64,000 nucleotides of DNA from Labilibaculum sp. (GCA_016342745.1 JAEINT010000012.1:62001-126000); one strand, 5' to 3'. Positions 19,149 to 28,418 are shown, counted from the stretch's first letter. A program made the numbers and translations. The notes: generated by a model from the letters alone, not told the origin.

Positions 19149-19502
19149 TCACACACTCTCTAGAATCCTTGTAATCGAAAGATTTAAAGAATCTACATAC
19201 TCTTTCATAACCTTTAAATGAGCTGTTCCCTCATCGGTAAGTTTATAATATTTTCGAGGTATACCTGTATCCATTTCAGCCCATTCGGACGTAACCAGTT
19301 TTTCTTTCTTTAACCTGTTTAAAAGTGGATATATGGTACCTTCAGCTATCTCTAGAGAAGTAAACTGATTCATTTCGCTAATCAATTCATAACCATAACA
19401 TGGTTTGGATCTCAGCAGTAAAAGAATGATATATTCCAACAATCCCTTTTTAAATTGGGATTTCCATTTGGTGATGAAATATAAGTTAATGTCTTCGTTC
19501 AT
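19149..19502 (-). CDS. PadR-family transcriptional regulator
   Basis: A 117-residue regulator consisting of one winged-helix domain: LEYIILLLLRSKPCYGYELI, the recognition segment EIAEGTIYPLLNRLKKEKLV, and the wing with PRKYYKLTDEGTAHL, followed by a short dimerisation helix. The family usually represses its own operon by binding an inverted repeat. Here an 8+8 inverted repeat lies over the -33 region of its own promoter, and glpK2 follows by 32 bases. The inducer is unknown; glycerol or a metabolite is the obvious guess. The predicted transcription start almost coincides with the ATG. Confidence 0.9.
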   Translation of the reverse strand: MNEDINLYFITKWKSQFKKGLLEYIILLLLRSKPCYGYELISEMNQFTSLEIAEGTIYPLLNRLKKEKLVTSEWAEMDTGIPRKYYKLTDEGTAHLKVMKEYVDSLNLSITRILESV

Positions 19503-19509
19503 AGTTTAA

Positions 19510-19517
19510 CAAACATA
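19510..19517 (-). promoter_or_regulatory. -7 promoter element of padR-glpK2
   Basis: Minus strand TATGTTTG fits TAnnTTTG and ends seven bases before the padR ATG, predicting a leaderless or nearly leaderless transcript. Confidence 0.5.
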
Positions 19518-19532
19518 TAAAAAAACACCTAG

Positions 19533-19554
19533 TTTTACAAGATACTTTGTAAAA
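19533..19554. promoter_or_regulatory. Candidate PadR operator
   Basis: Perfect inverted repeat TTTTACAA-gatact-TTGTAAAA, positioned about where the -33 element of the padR promoter should be. Related sequences occur at 17285-17305 and 17423-17443. Confidence 0.55.
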
Positions 19555-19638
19555 ACAGGAAACTTAATAAATAAGTTAGAATTCAATTTCGACCATTAAA
19601 GTAGACTATATTTTCATATTACTGAACAAAACAAAGTA

Positions 19639-21831
19639 TTATTTTAAGGAAACCTCAACCCGATAATTTGTTTCCTTTTGTTGATCCGAAATATTCTTTA
19701 AATCAGATGTACTCACATCAATACAGTCAATAGGAAGCAATAAGCTATCCTTCATATAGTTGCGAAGATTTGAATTTCGATCTTCCAGTTGTTTTTCAAA
19801 CAATTTGTCCAACTCTTGTTCTCCAATCATCTTTACACAAATAGAGATTAATGAATCCTGATTTATTGGAGCTAGCGCTTGATTAATAAAACTATGAAAT
19901 TCAATATTATTTCTAGCCCAATTAAATAATTCATCAGCTTTCATTGAAATTTCACCCTGCCCGTTATTTTTATAAAATAAATTAGCACATTCCTGTATTG
20001 CAAATAAATTTCTTTCTTCTTCCGGATTTGTTTCCTGAGTAAACGAAAACTTCAACTCAGTCTTCTTTTTAGAAATTTTTGCAATCTGCTTCAATCGCTC
20101 TTTTTGAATATCATTTACATGACTCTCCAAATAATTAAACGGAAGCGATTTGATGTTATCTGGATTTGTTCCTGTCAAACTTCCTAACATACCGAATGGC
20201 TTGGTAGCTGTTTTCACTAAAAAGTTCATTAACGTTTTCCAAATAATTTTCCCTACTCCAAACTTCGGGTCCTGCGGATTACCACTCACAGGTAGATCAA
20301 AGGCTATAATATCGTTCTGATCTTTTAGCAAATAAAGAGCTAAACGAACTGGAGCTTTTATCGTATTCGGATCCTTTGTTTTATTCCCAAATTCAATTTC
20401 AGAGATTCTTAAATTATTCTGATTTGTTAATTGAGTTGGCGTCATATCAATACTACAAGAATAATTAAATTTACCTTGTGTTATTGGTCTGGCAATATAA
20501 TATTCTGTATATGGCGAAAAACTCATTAAATCCATTTGTTTCACCTTTCCCTCGAAATCAAAATCAAAGTAATTTATCAAACTAAAATTCAGTTTGCCTG
20601 ATGAATTTCCACTTCCATTTAAATTCATTGTATACTTTACAGGAACGCTTGTTGCTTTCTCTGTAATTTTGCCCATTTCCACAGCCATATTACTCATGGA
20701 ATAAACAAATTTTCGATTTAGGGTATTGTCTTCAAATTCCACAAATCCATTTGAAAGTATTAGCGTATCAATTTGATAATACAATGGGGCAGATTCCTCT
20801 TCAACAACAATTGAGTCAGTCAACAAACTATCTGAAATCAGTACCGGCTCAAAAATAGTCTCAATATTACTTTTATCTGTATTTAGTACGGTATATAATT
20901 CTACAGAATCAAGCTCAATGCTAGCAATTTCATAATGAGATACCCCTAAATTAATCGAATCCAAATTCACTTTTGCTGTTTTTGCAGCAACAAACCGTTT
21001 ATCTTTCTCATCAGTCAACTCAAAATCTTCTAACTTCACAAGACCATCAATGATCACATCCGTAAAATTACTCATACTACCATCAATATGAAGTTGCGTA
21101 TTCACCTTTCCTTGTAGTGAGTTAACTCTCATATATTCTTTAAGGTAAGCCACAAAAGGACTAATATCAATATTGCTTACACCTAAATCAATAGAATAGC
21201 GTTCTGTAGCATGATCAACATCAGCACTAATAGATACATTACCTTCTTTCCCCATTGAAAAATCAACACCCATTTCTGATTTTTCATTGTTCCACGCGAT
21301 TAACGGCAAGGCTAGATTAATATCTTTTAAATCAATCTCATTATCCTTATCGGTATCCATGTATCTAAGGGCACCATTTTTAAACTCAATATTATGAATG
21401 GCAAACTTAAGCACTTGTTCATCTTCCTGAATAGCACTGCTATCCACTTCAACTTCTTGTTCCTCTATCAGATCATCAAAATTAAATCCTTGCTCGTTCT
21501 GAATAACTGAAAGATCCAATCCATCCAGGTAAATTTCACTTACAGAATATTCTCCTGCAAGTAAGCTCCAAGGACTAAGGTTAATATACAATTCATCAAA
21601 AGCAACAAATAAATCTTTTTCATTCTGTTCATATAGTTTAAAACCAACTACTCGAACCGCTACTTTTGCATAATTAAAATGCAATTCAGTAAGCTCCAGT
21701 TTCCGCCCCATTAACTCTTTAGAATTTTTATTAATCCAGTATTTAACTGCAGTTGAAAGCAATAAAAAAATAAGAAAAAGTACAAATAAAATTGAAACTC
21801 CTATTATTCTGCCCTTGGTAATTTTCATCAT
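19639..21831 (-). CDS. AsmA-like / DUF748 inner-membrane-anchored protein
   Basis: A 730-residue protein with one N-terminal membrane helix (about 9-28) and a long periplasmic body. The sequence starting LTELHFNYAKVAVRVVGFKL and the block SPWSLLAGEYSVSEIYLDGL match the repeated beta-strand pattern of AsmA/DUF748 proteins. Near the C-terminal third is the typical KAPVRLALYLLKDQNDIIAF with LPVSGNPQDPKFGVGKIIWK. Such proteins are thought to form bridges for lipid transport between the membranes. It is a single gene, with no clear terminator seen before the padR region. Confidence 0.8.
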   Translation of the reverse strand: MMKITKGRIIGVSILFVLFLIFLLLSTAVKYWINKNSKELMGRKLELTELHFNYAKVAVRVVGFKLYEQNEKDLFVAFDELYINLSPWSLLAGEYSVSEIYLDGLDLSVIQNEQGFNFDDLIEEQEVEVDSSAIQEDEQVLKFAIHNIEFKNGALRYMDTDKDNEIDLKDINLALPLIAWNNEKSEMGVDFSMGKEGNVSISADVDHATERYSIDLGVSNIDISPFVAYLKEYMRVNSLQGKVNTQLHIDGSMSNFTDVIIDGLVKLEDFELTDEKDKRFVAAKTAKVNLDSINLGVSHYEIASIELDSVELYTVLNTDKSNIETIFEPVLISDSLLTDSIVVEEESAPLYYQIDTLILSNGFVEFEDNTLNRKFVYSMSNMAVEMGKITEKATSVPVKYTMNLNGSGNSSGKLNFSLINYFDFDFEGKVKQMDLMSFSPYTEYYIARPITQGKFNYSCSIDMTPTQLTNQNNLRISEIEFGNKTKDPNTIKAPVRLALYLLKDQNDIIAFDLPVSGNPQDPKFGVGKIIWKTLMNFLVKTATKPFGMLGSLTGTNPDNIKSLPFNYLESHVNDIQKERLKQIAKISKKKTELKFSFTQETNPEEERNLFAIQECANLFYKNNGQGEISMKADELFNWARNNIEFHSFINQALAPINQDSLISICVKMIGEQELDKLFEKQLEDRNSNLRNYMKDSLLLPIDCIDVSTSDLKNISDQQKETNYRVEVSLK

Positions 21832-21921
21832 AAAATCTTAAAATATATTCCAACAAAAATACGAAATACATCATATACTTTTCATCAAATTTCGTTTAAT
21901 ATTCTCCGAAATGCACAAAAA

Positions 21922-21943
21922 AAGGGAGACCGAAGTCTCCCTT
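21922..21943 (-). terminator. Terminator of mscS
   Basis: AAGGGAGAC and GTCTCCCTT around a four-base loop (TTCG on the minus strand), followed on the minus strand by a T tract, 22 bases after the mscS stop. Confidence 0.9.
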
Positions 21944-21965
21944 ATATAAAACCATATTAAATGGT

Positions 21966-22793
21966 CTAATGATTGTAAACGTGAACATCTCTCTGAGGAA
22001 ATGGAATGCCAATATTGTTCTTATCGAATTCTTTCTTAACAGTTTCTTGCATATAGAAGAAAACAGTCCAATAATCAGCTCCATTAACCCAAGCTCTAAC
22101 CGTAAAATTCACAGAGCTATCTGCTAATTCAGAAACAGCTATAAAATGAGCAGGATCTTTCAAAACACTTTCGTGATTAGCTAACAAACCATCCAAAATA
22201 CCTTTGGCTTTATCGATATCATCAGTATAACCAATTCCAAAAGTCATATCCACTCTACGTGTTGGTTGAGTTGAATAATTAACCATTGAACCAGTTGACA
22301 AACCACCATTAGGAATAATAATTGTTTTATTATCTAAGGAAAGCAAAATCGTATTAAAAAGCTGAATTTCCTGAACAACACCAAGATACCCTTGAGCTTC
22401 TAGAACGTCTCCTACTTTAAAAGGCTTAAAAATTAAAATCATCACGCCGCCAGCAAAGTTCTGTAACGTACCCGAAAGAGCCATACCGATCGCTAAACCT
22501 GCAGCTGCTAATATGGCAATAAATGAAGTCATTTCTACTCCCACCATTCCAACAACGGTAATAAACAACATCACTTTTAGCGAAATTGTTAACATACTCA
22601 TAAAAAATGGTCGCAAGGTTGCATCCACATTTCTACTTTCCATTAAGCGTCCTATTCCTTTACAGATAACTTTAATAATCCACAATCCAACAAGGAGAGT
22701 AATAATTGCTAATAATAATTTTGGAGCGTACTCCATTGCCATATTAACAAATTGGTCAGATTTCCCTATAATAGCATCAAAATCCATTTTCAT
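21966..22793 (-). CDS. mscS: Small-conductance mechanosensitive channel
   Basis: MscS-type channel of 275 residues. Three N-terminal membrane helices (about 17-40, 60-85, 90-125) end in the pore-lining helix AAAGLAIGMALSGTLQNFAG. It is followed by GVMILIFKPFKVGDVLEAQG and the cytoplasmic beta and alpha/beta vestibule with NTILLSLDNKTIIIPNG. It releases small solutes during osmotic downshock. Its start lies 15 bases after the OmpA-family gene stop on the same strand, suggesting one transcript. Confidence 0.93.
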   Translation of the reverse strand: MKMDFDAIIGKSDQFVNMAMEYAPKLLLAIITLLVGLWIIKVICKGIGRLMESRNVDATLRPFFMSMLTISLKVMLFITVVGMVGVEMTSFIAILAAAGLAIGMALSGTLQNFAGGVMILIFKPFKVGDVLEAQGYLGVVQEIQLFNTILLSLDNKTIIIPNGGLSTGSMVNYSTQPTRRVDMTFGIGYTDDIDKAKGILDGLLANHESVLKDPAHFIAVSELADSSVNFTVRAWVNGADYWTVFFYMQETVKKEFDKNNIGIPFPQRDVHVYNH

Positions 22794-22808
22794 TTTTTAT
22801 TTTAGTGA

Positions 22809-24326
22809 TTATTTAATAAACATTTCAAATTCTACTCTTCTATTAAGAGCTCTACCCGCAGCAGTAGCATTGGTTGCAATTGGCTCTACTTCACCAAACC
22901 CTTTCGCAATAATTCGATTCGCAGAAATTCCTTTTTCAGTTAGGAATTTTTTAGTTGCATTAGCTCTCTTTTCTGATAATATACGATTCATTTCATCTTT
23001 TCCTTGGCTATCTGTATAACCAGAAATCTTTAAAGAGTATGCTGGGTAATTATTCAAAATTTCAACAACTTCATCTAAAATTTTTCTAGACTTAGCTGTT
23101 AGAACATCTTTCCCTGAAGAGAAATTAACATTTTTAGCTGCAAACTCAAGCTCTTTTTGCACCTCAGCCTTAACTTCTGGACAACCATAATTACTTGACA
23201 AACCTGCAACCTCAGGACACTTATCCTCCTCATTCACAACGCCATCTTTATCATTATCAAGCGCACAACCGTTTACGTCCACTTTATAGCCTGGCTTTGT
23301 AGTTGGACATTTATCTTTTGAATCAATTACACCATCGCCATCAGTATCAGGGCAACCGTCAAAAGCTTTTAATCCTTTTACTGTTGGACACTTATCTTCA
23401 GAGTCTTGAACGCCATCACCATCAGAATCAGGGCAACCATCAAATTGAACTAGACCTTTTACATCAGGGCACTTATCCTTTTTATCAGCTACTCCATCAC
23501 CATCAGAGTCAGGACAACCATCTAACAAAGGATCTCCTGCTAACATTGGACATTCATCCATATAATCGGCTACACCATCACCATCAGAATCAAGAGGACA
23601 ACCTTTTTTATCAACAGCAACTCCAGAAGGAGTTCCTGGGCATTCATCTCGCTTATCGCTTACTCCATCACCATCAGAATCAGCTGATTTACCAAAACTG
23701 TAAATTACACCAATTGTATTGTGCATGAATTTATCATGATACGCCTCTGTATCCCTTTGCTTATTTTTATAACCATCATACTTGTCGTTTAATGGATAGA
23801 AAATTCCAGATTCGACAGCAACACTCCAACGATCATCAATTTTAAATGTCAATCCTGCTCCATAATAAAAGTTCATATTGTCATATTGCTTATTAAAATT
23901 TCCCCCCATTACACGACCTTTTGTATCCATGTTAGTATAGCCAAGCCCTGCAACAAGGAAAGGAGAAATTACAGCATCTTCTTTTAAAAGATAACCATTA
24001 TTGAATTTGTACTTCATGTTTAAATTCGCATTGAACATCCAGTCATCAAAATAACCTAATGTCCCACTCGACTCTACATTAAAGTAACTCAATCGAACAA
24101 GTGCATCGAATGAAGGATTTAAATAGCGATTTAGAGTTGCCGACCCGATTAATGGTTCAGTATTTTTGAATTTCCAAAAATCATTGGCAATATCGCCTTT
24201 GTAATCATTAAAGTTTAGATATAATCCTACGCCCCATTTTTGGTCGGCGTTTTGGGCTTTTACTAGCGGGGAAATAAAAATAGCAAGCAATAGTACAATT
24301 GCTATTCTTAGGTGTTTTTTATGCAT
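22809..24326 (-). CDS. OmpA-family outer-membrane protein with thrombospondin type 3 repeats
   Basis: A 505-residue envelope protein. A signal peptide ends ...LVKAQN (about residue 25) and an eight-strand barrel follows (about 28-212). Six to seven calcium-binding TSP3 repeats of the form SDGDGVxDxxDxCP come next (about 217-385), then a C-terminal OmpA peptidoglycan-binding domain (about 395-505) with ISGYTDSQGKDEMNRILSEKRA split over its helix. It would tether the outer membrane to peptidoglycan. The Asp-rich repeats need Ca2+ and give the DNA a repetitive look at 23.2-23.7 kb. Confidence 0.95.
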   Translation of the reverse strand: MHKKHLRIAIVLLLAIFISPLVKAQNADQKWGVGLYLNFNDYKGDIANDFWKFKNTEPLIGSATLNRYLNPSFDALVRLSYFNVESSGTLGYFDDWMFNANLNMKYKFNNGYLLKEDAVISPFLVAGLGYTNMDTKGRVMGGNFNKQYDNMNFYYGAGLTFKIDDRWSVAVESGIFYPLNDKYDGYKNKQRDTEAYHDKFMHNTIGVIYSFGKSADSDGDGVSDKRDECPGTPSGVAVDKKGCPLDSDGDGVADYMDECPMLAGDPLLDGCPDSDGDGVADKKDKCPDVKGLVQFDGCPDSDGDGVQDSEDKCPTVKGLKAFDGCPDTDGDGVIDSKDKCPTTKPGYKVDVNGCALDNDKDGVVNEEDKCPEVAGLSSNYGCPEVKAEVQKELEFAAKNVNFSSGKDVLTAKSRKILDEVVEILNNYPAYSLKISGYTDSQGKDEMNRILSEKRANATKKFLTEKGISANRIIAKGFGEVEPIATNATAAGRALNRRVEFEMFIK

Positions 24327-24521
24327 AGTTTAATTTTTAGGTAACAATTTATTTAAAAAATATAATCAGGAAATTGATTTCCCTCTACTAAAATTAAATA
24401 AATTTAATCTAAATAAAAAACTACATAAAAAAATTATTTCAAAAATTTGATTAACGTAACATTAATAATTTAACAAATTTTAAACTCTCAAAGTAATAAC
24501 TACTAATTATTTGACAAAAAA

Positions 24522-24544
24522 AAGGGAAGCAGTAAGCTTCCCTT
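24522..24544. terminator. Bidirectional-looking terminator after the DEAD-box gene
   Basis: AAGGGAAGC and GCTTCCCTT around AGTAA, flanked by A and T runs. The minus-strand helicase ends 11 bases away, so its transcript is the natural client. Confidence 0.9.
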
Positions 24545-24554
24545 TTTTTATATC

Positions 24555-26324
24555 TTAATATCTCGAACTATCATTATTTTTTCTTCTTCTATCTCTAAAA
24601 GATTCTTTGCCTCGGTCAGAACCACCACGACTTCGATCAGAACTACCACGACTTCTATCACCTCTGTCACTTCTAGGTCTTCCCTTACGATGACTGCTTT
24701 CTGTTGGACGTTCTCCAGAAACTTCAATACGAATTTTTCTTCCGCCTACTTCAGCTCCAGCAAAACCTTTTACAATCTCATTTGTAAACTCTTTTTCAAC
24801 ATCAAAGAATGAAAACACTCCTTTTAAGTCAACACGACCAATATTTTTACCTCTAACACCACACTGCTTGTGAATTAAAGTTAAAAGGCGAGGTACATCA
24901 ATACCATCCTTTTTACCAATATTGATAAACATTCTATCTTCGTTGCTATCACTATCATTTCTCTCGGTAGATCTTTGAGCTCTTTTCTGAGTCGAAGATT
25001 TCATATTCAAGTCTGGAGTATTTTTATAATAATCCATGAAACGATTAAACTCAAGAGAAACGAATTTTTTGATAATATCTTCTCTGCCTAAATCGGCCAA
25101 TTCACCATTTATAGCTTCGAAATATGTCTCAATATTGTTTTCTTCCAAGCTTACTTCCTTTATACGATTCATAAAGTGAAGCAATTGTCTTTCACAAACT
25201 TCTTCTCCAACAGGAACTTTTACCTGAGCAAAATCAACCTTCAATTTTCTTGAAAGATCTTTTACTTTTCTTTCATCACGAGGTGTTACCAATGCAATAG
25301 AAACTCCCGATCGACCTGCTCTAGCAGTACGTCCACTTCTGTGTGTGTAGAATTCTAACTCATCTGGTAAGTTGTAATGAATTACGTGGGTTAAGTCATC
25401 CACATCAATTCCTCTAGCTGCAACATCAGTAGCAACCAAAAGCTGAAGAGTTTTATTTTTAAAACTTCTCATTACCTTATCACGCTGAACTTGAGAAAGA
25501 TCACCATGTAAAGCATCAGCAGCATAACCATCCTTCATTAATAATTCAGCAACTTCCTGCGTTTCCTTACGGGTACGACAAAAAACGATACCAAAAATAT
25601 CAGGATAATAATCAACTACTCTTTTTAAAACATTATAACGATCACGATTATTAATTAAATAATATTGGTGAGCAATGTTTACATTCGTTGCATTTCCTGA
25701 TCCAACAGTAACTTCTACAGGATCAGTCATGTAATTCTTTGCAATACGACGAACTTCCTTTGGCATCGTTGCAGAGAACAACCATGTCAATTTATCATCA
25801 GAAGTAGCTGTAAGAATAGAATCTATATCTTCTTTAAATCCCATGTTCAGCATTTCATCTGCCTCATCAAGGATTAAATATTCAATTTTAGATAGATTTA
25901 CTGCTTTACGTCTAATCATATCAAGTAGACGGCCAGGAGTTGCAACAATAACATGCGCACCTCTCCTTAATTTTCGGATTTGATCATCAATGCTAGCGCC
26001 GCCATAAACGTTCACAACATTAAGGTTCAAAATATTTTTAGAAAATAGTCTTAAGTCGTCTGCAATTTGGATTCCCAATTCCCTTGTCGGGGATAGAATC
26101 AAAGCTTGTGGTAATTTTTCGTCTTGCTCGATAAGTTCGAGCAAAGGTAAACCATAAGCCGCCGTTTTCCCAGTACCAGTTTGAGCCAAACCAACAAAAT
26201 CCGATCTTCCCTCTAAAAGAACAGGAATTGCTTTTTCTTGAATAGGTGTTGGATTTTCGAAGCCTAACTCTTTGATAGCTCCTAGGATAGCCTCAGAAAG
26301 GCCAAGATTTTCAAATGAATTCAT
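24555..26324 (-). CDS. DEAD-box ATP-dependent RNA helicase (DeaD/CsdA type)
   Basis: RNA helicase of 589 residues acting on structured RNA, probably in ribosome assembly, cold adaptation or mRNA turnover. In order: Q motif (LGFENPTPIQEKAIP), Walker A AQTGTGKT (about 46-53), PTRELGIQ, TPGRLLD, DEADEM, SATMP, the RecA2 motifs and HRSGRTARAG. A middle helical region precedes a DbpA-type RNA-binding domain (about 460-540), and the tail is rich in Arg, Gly, Ser and Asp with RGG-like repeats. Its own promoter is at 26345-26352. Confidence 0.95.
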   Translation of the reverse strand: MNSFENLGLSEAILGAIKELGFENPTPIQEKAIPVLLEGRSDFVGLAQTGTGKTAAYGLPLLELIEQDEKLPQALILSPTRELGIQIADDLRLFSKNILNLNVVNVYGGASIDDQIRKLRRGAHVIVATPGRLLDMIRRKAVNLSKIEYLILDEADEMLNMGFKEDIDSILTATSDDKLTWLFSATMPKEVRRIAKNYMTDPVEVTVGSGNATNVNIAHQYYLINNRDRYNVLKRVVDYYPDIFGIVFCRTRKETQEVAELLMKDGYAADALHGDLSQVQRDKVMRSFKNKTLQLLVATDVAARGIDVDDLTHVIHYNLPDELEFYTHRSGRTARAGRSGVSIALVTPRDERKVKDLSRKLKVDFAQVKVPVGEEVCERQLLHFMNRIKEVSLEENNIETYFEAINGELADLGREDIIKKFVSLEFNRFMDYYKNTPDLNMKSSTQKRAQRSTERNDSDSNEDRMFINIGKKDGIDVPRLLTLIHKQCGVRGKNIGRVDLKGVFSFFDVEKEFTNEIVKGFAGAEVGGRKIRIEVSGERPTESSHRKGRPRSDRGDRSRGSSDRSRGGSDRGKESFRDRRRKNNDSSRY

Positions 26325-26344
26325 TCTATAAAATTTATGAGCCG

Positions 26345-26352
26345 CAAAGGTA
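26345..26352 (-). promoter_or_regulatory. -7 promoter element of the DEAD-box helicase
   Basis: Minus strand TACCTTTG fits TAnnTTTG and is 21 bases before the ATG. Confidence 0.6.
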
Positions 26353-26490
26353 CAAATTAAATAACGAACTCAGCCATCTTTTATAGTATTATACGAATGA
26401 AGTAAAAACAAGAAGATCTGAAAAATAGAAAATATATTTTATACTGAAAATAAAATACTTATAAATCAATTATTTGTATTTGTAAAAAGC

Positions 26491-26886
26491 CTAACTTCTT
26501 ACAAGCATAAAAACAAGTTCTGACTTAATTACAGAAGGCAATTCGATCTTTCTTAATTCTAAACTTCTAAGCCAAGCTTCCATTTCCTTCTCTTTTAAAC
26601 TATAAAGAACCTCACGAAACTCGTCTATCTGATCATCATTATAATCATTTTCTTCAAAGTTTTTATAAGCATCCAATTCTTCATCTTCATAATAAATGAT
26701 CTCCTCGGACATTTTATTGATCAAATCAGTCTCACAAACCTCATGAGCACCACAACACTCCTCCATCGGTTCGGCAGCTACCTCAACCTCTTCTTCTTCT
26801 TTGTTCGATTTCCAACGCTGACCAATATAGGTTGTCAGAAATGCGACTCCTGCAATTGCAACAATTGCTATCAATAAAACTTCCAT
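26491..26886 (-). CDS. Small membrane-anchored acidic protein with CCGAHxVC motif
   Basis: A 131-residue protein of unknown function. One N-terminal helix (MEVLLIAIVAIAGVAFLTTY) anchors a strongly acidic soluble part. Residues near 43-52 read EECCGAHEVCE, three cysteines and a histidine that could bind a metal. The tail contains LYSLKEKEMEAWLRSLELRK and ELPSVIKSEL. A related Cys-motif protein seems widespread in Bacteroidales as a conserved hypothetical, from memory only. A -7 box lies five bases before the ATG, so it may be leaderless, though it also follows the methyltransferase gene by 48 bases. Confidence 0.75.
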   Translation of the reverse strand: MEVLLIAIVAIAGVAFLTTYIGQRWKSNKEEEEVEVAAEPMEECCGAHEVCETDLINKMSEEIIYYEDEELDAYKNFEENDYNDDQIDEFREVLYSLKEKEMEAWLRSLELRKIELPSVIKSELVFMLVRS

Positions 26887-26891
26887 GGCTA

Positions 26892-26899
26892 CAAAGCTA
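26892..26899 (-). promoter_or_regulatory. Possible leaderless promoter of the CCGAH protein
   Basis: Minus strand TAGCTTTG fits TAnnTTTG and ends only five bases before the ATG at 26886. Confidence 0.4.
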
Positions 26900-26934
26900 G
26901 ATATTCACATTTAATAAATCAAAATAATCAAAGA

Positions 26935-27531
26935 CTACTTTTTCACACCAACAAAACGAATTAGCATCGCCTTCCCTTTGTGCAATTCTCCTTCAGATAA
27001 TTCAGCCTCAAGTTCTTCCAACATCAAAGAATCGAATTCTCTAAAATCATTTCTAATCTCTGCTAAACTATACAGCATATCTTCATTTCTTGGTCCACCA
27101 GTACCTCTTCCAAGTTGAAGCTTAGAAAACACCTCAAGAATAAGAACACCACCTGGCTTTATTGAATCTGAAAGAAATCGATGTGCAAGTGGCCTATCTT
27201 TAGAATGCAGGTGCAAGTAGAAAAAACCAATTGCATCGTACTTTTCTTGAACAGTCTCATGCTCTAGAATACTTGAAAGATAGAAATTCGCCTCAACATT
27301 TTGAGACTTCAAAAACTCTTGAGCATTTTCAACAGCCTGATCACTGTAATCAAAAGCATCAACCTTCCAGCCTTGACGAGCAGCATGAGCCGCGTTTCGC
27401 CCCTCACCATCTCCAGGTAATAATATTGAAGCAGGCTTGCATCTTGCTAACTGTTCCTCGAAAAACAAATTAGCTGCTGTTCCATAAATATATTTCGATT
27501 CAGCATATCGCTGATCCCAATGTTCCTTCAT
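26935..27531 (-). CDS. Class I SAM-dependent methyltransferase (TehB-like)
   Basis: A 198-residue Rossmann methyltransferase. The start HWDQRYAESKYIYGTAANLF is typical of TehB/thiopurine-type enzymes. Motif I is degenerate (SILLPGDGEGRNAAHAARQG), the acidic loop is VDAFDYSDQAVENAQ, and motif IV/V is YDAIGFFYLHLHSKDRPLAH. The substrate is not predictable; family members methylate tellurite, selenite or small thiols. It follows a coiled-coil lipoprotein gene by 16 bases and precedes the CCGAH protein, suggesting one transcript. Confidence 0.88.
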   Translation of the reverse strand: MKEHWDQRYAESKYIYGTAANLFFEEQLARCKPASILLPGDGEGRNAAHAARQGWKVDAFDYSDQAVENAQEFLKSQNVEANFYLSSILEHETVQEKYDAIGFFYLHLHSKDRPLAHRFLSDSIKPGGVLILEVFSKLQLGRGTGGPRNEDMLYSLAEIRNDFREFDSLMLEELEAELSEGELHKGKAMLIRFVGVKK

Positions 27532-27547
27532 CTATTCATGTCTAAAC

Positions 27548-28234
27548 TTATTTTGAAAGCGCCTTCTCGTATTCTTTTTTGTATAAATTAACCTGATTGG
27601 TAAGCTTCTCTATTTCAGCTTCATTCTGCTCTTTTACTTTTCTCAACCAGCTTAATTTTCCATCTTTTTCAAGAATTTCACTTTTCAAGGTGCTTATTTC
27701 ATTATCCTTTTGCTTTAAAGCATCTAAAGCCTTTCGCGCTTCTGTTGCAACTTTCTTCTTCTCCCATTCTGCATCAACGCCAGCTGTCTTTATATCTTGG
27801 CTCAATTTAGAAGACTCTTGCTTTAGAACACTAATTTGCTTTAACAAACCAGAAATTTGCACATTGTTTTCCTCATTTCTATTTAAAGCAGAATTGTATT
27901 TATCTAATGTTTCCAACAAGCGTACTTTCAGCTCTGTAGTATCAGACGCTAAGCCCATTAACTCTGTACTTAAATCATCAATCTCGGTATTTTTCATTGC
28001 ATTACTCTCCGACATGCTATTTTTCATCTCGTTATACTCTGATAAAGTTTGATCCAATTTAGAATTCAACTGATTGATTTGTTTTCCTTTTTTAGAATTT
28101 TCTTTATCAAGAGCAACAACTTTAGCATCACTACGTCTTTTTGCATATTCCAACTCTTCGTATTTCTTTTTAGATACAACACATGAGAATAGGAATAAAG
28201 GAAGTAAGGACAGGGCTAATATTTTCTTTTTCAT
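27548..28234 (-). CDS. Coiled-coil lipoprotein of unknown function
   Basis: A 228-residue protein. MKKKILALSLLPLFLFSC is a lipoprotein signal with Cys18, and nearly all the rest (about 25-225) is heptad-rich coiled coil, full of Lys, Glu, Leu and Asn, with no catalytic motif. It resembles the N-terminal part of coiled-coil OmpA-like lipoproteins of Bacteroidota but lacks the OmpA domain. It is probably a structural envelope protein. A TAnnTTTG box lies at 28266-28273, and the methyltransferase gene follows by 16 bases. Confidence 0.8.
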   Translation of the reverse strand: MKKKILALSLLPLFLFSCVVSKKKYEELEYAKRRSDAKVVALDKENSKKGKQINQLNSKLDQTLSEYNEMKNSMSESNAMKNTEIDDLSTELMGLASDTTELKVRLLETLDKYNSALNRNEENNVQISGLLKQISVLKQESSKLSQDIKTAGVDAEWEKKKVATEARKALDALKQKDNEISTLKSEILEKDGKLSWLRKVKEQNEAEIEKLTNQVNLYKKEYEKALSK

Positions 28235-28265
28235 AAGATCATTTTTTAATAACAGATATGTAAAC

Positions 28266-28273
28266 CAAATCTA
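28266..28273 (-). promoter_or_regulatory. -7 promoter element of the coiled-coil lipoprotein operon
   Basis: Minus strand TAGATTTG fits TAnnTTTG, 32 bases before the ATG. Confidence 0.5.
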
Positions 28274-28410
28274 AACTTTGTTCGGTAATTTGTCTACTTA
28301 TAGCAAACGAAGATATTTCTATTTCAACGAAAAATAAACAGATATCATAAAAATTAACATTTTTTATCATGAAAACTGATCATACCCCTTTTCTAAACCT
28401 ATCATAAACA

Positions 28411-28418
28411 TATCTTTG
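28411..28418 (+). promoter_or_regulatory. -7 promoter element of the carboxypeptidase-regulatory-like protein
   Basis: TATCTTTG fits TAnnTTTG. The leader to the ATG at 28541 would be about 115 bases and holds an upstream ATG (28481) without a signal peptide of its own. Confidence 0.5.

Noticed and set aside
23200-23700. Tandem-repeat-like DNA and a plus-strand open frame of 141 codons over it
   Set aside because: The repetition is the Asp/Gly-rich TSP3 repeats of the minus-strand OmpA-family protein; the plus frame is its shadow.
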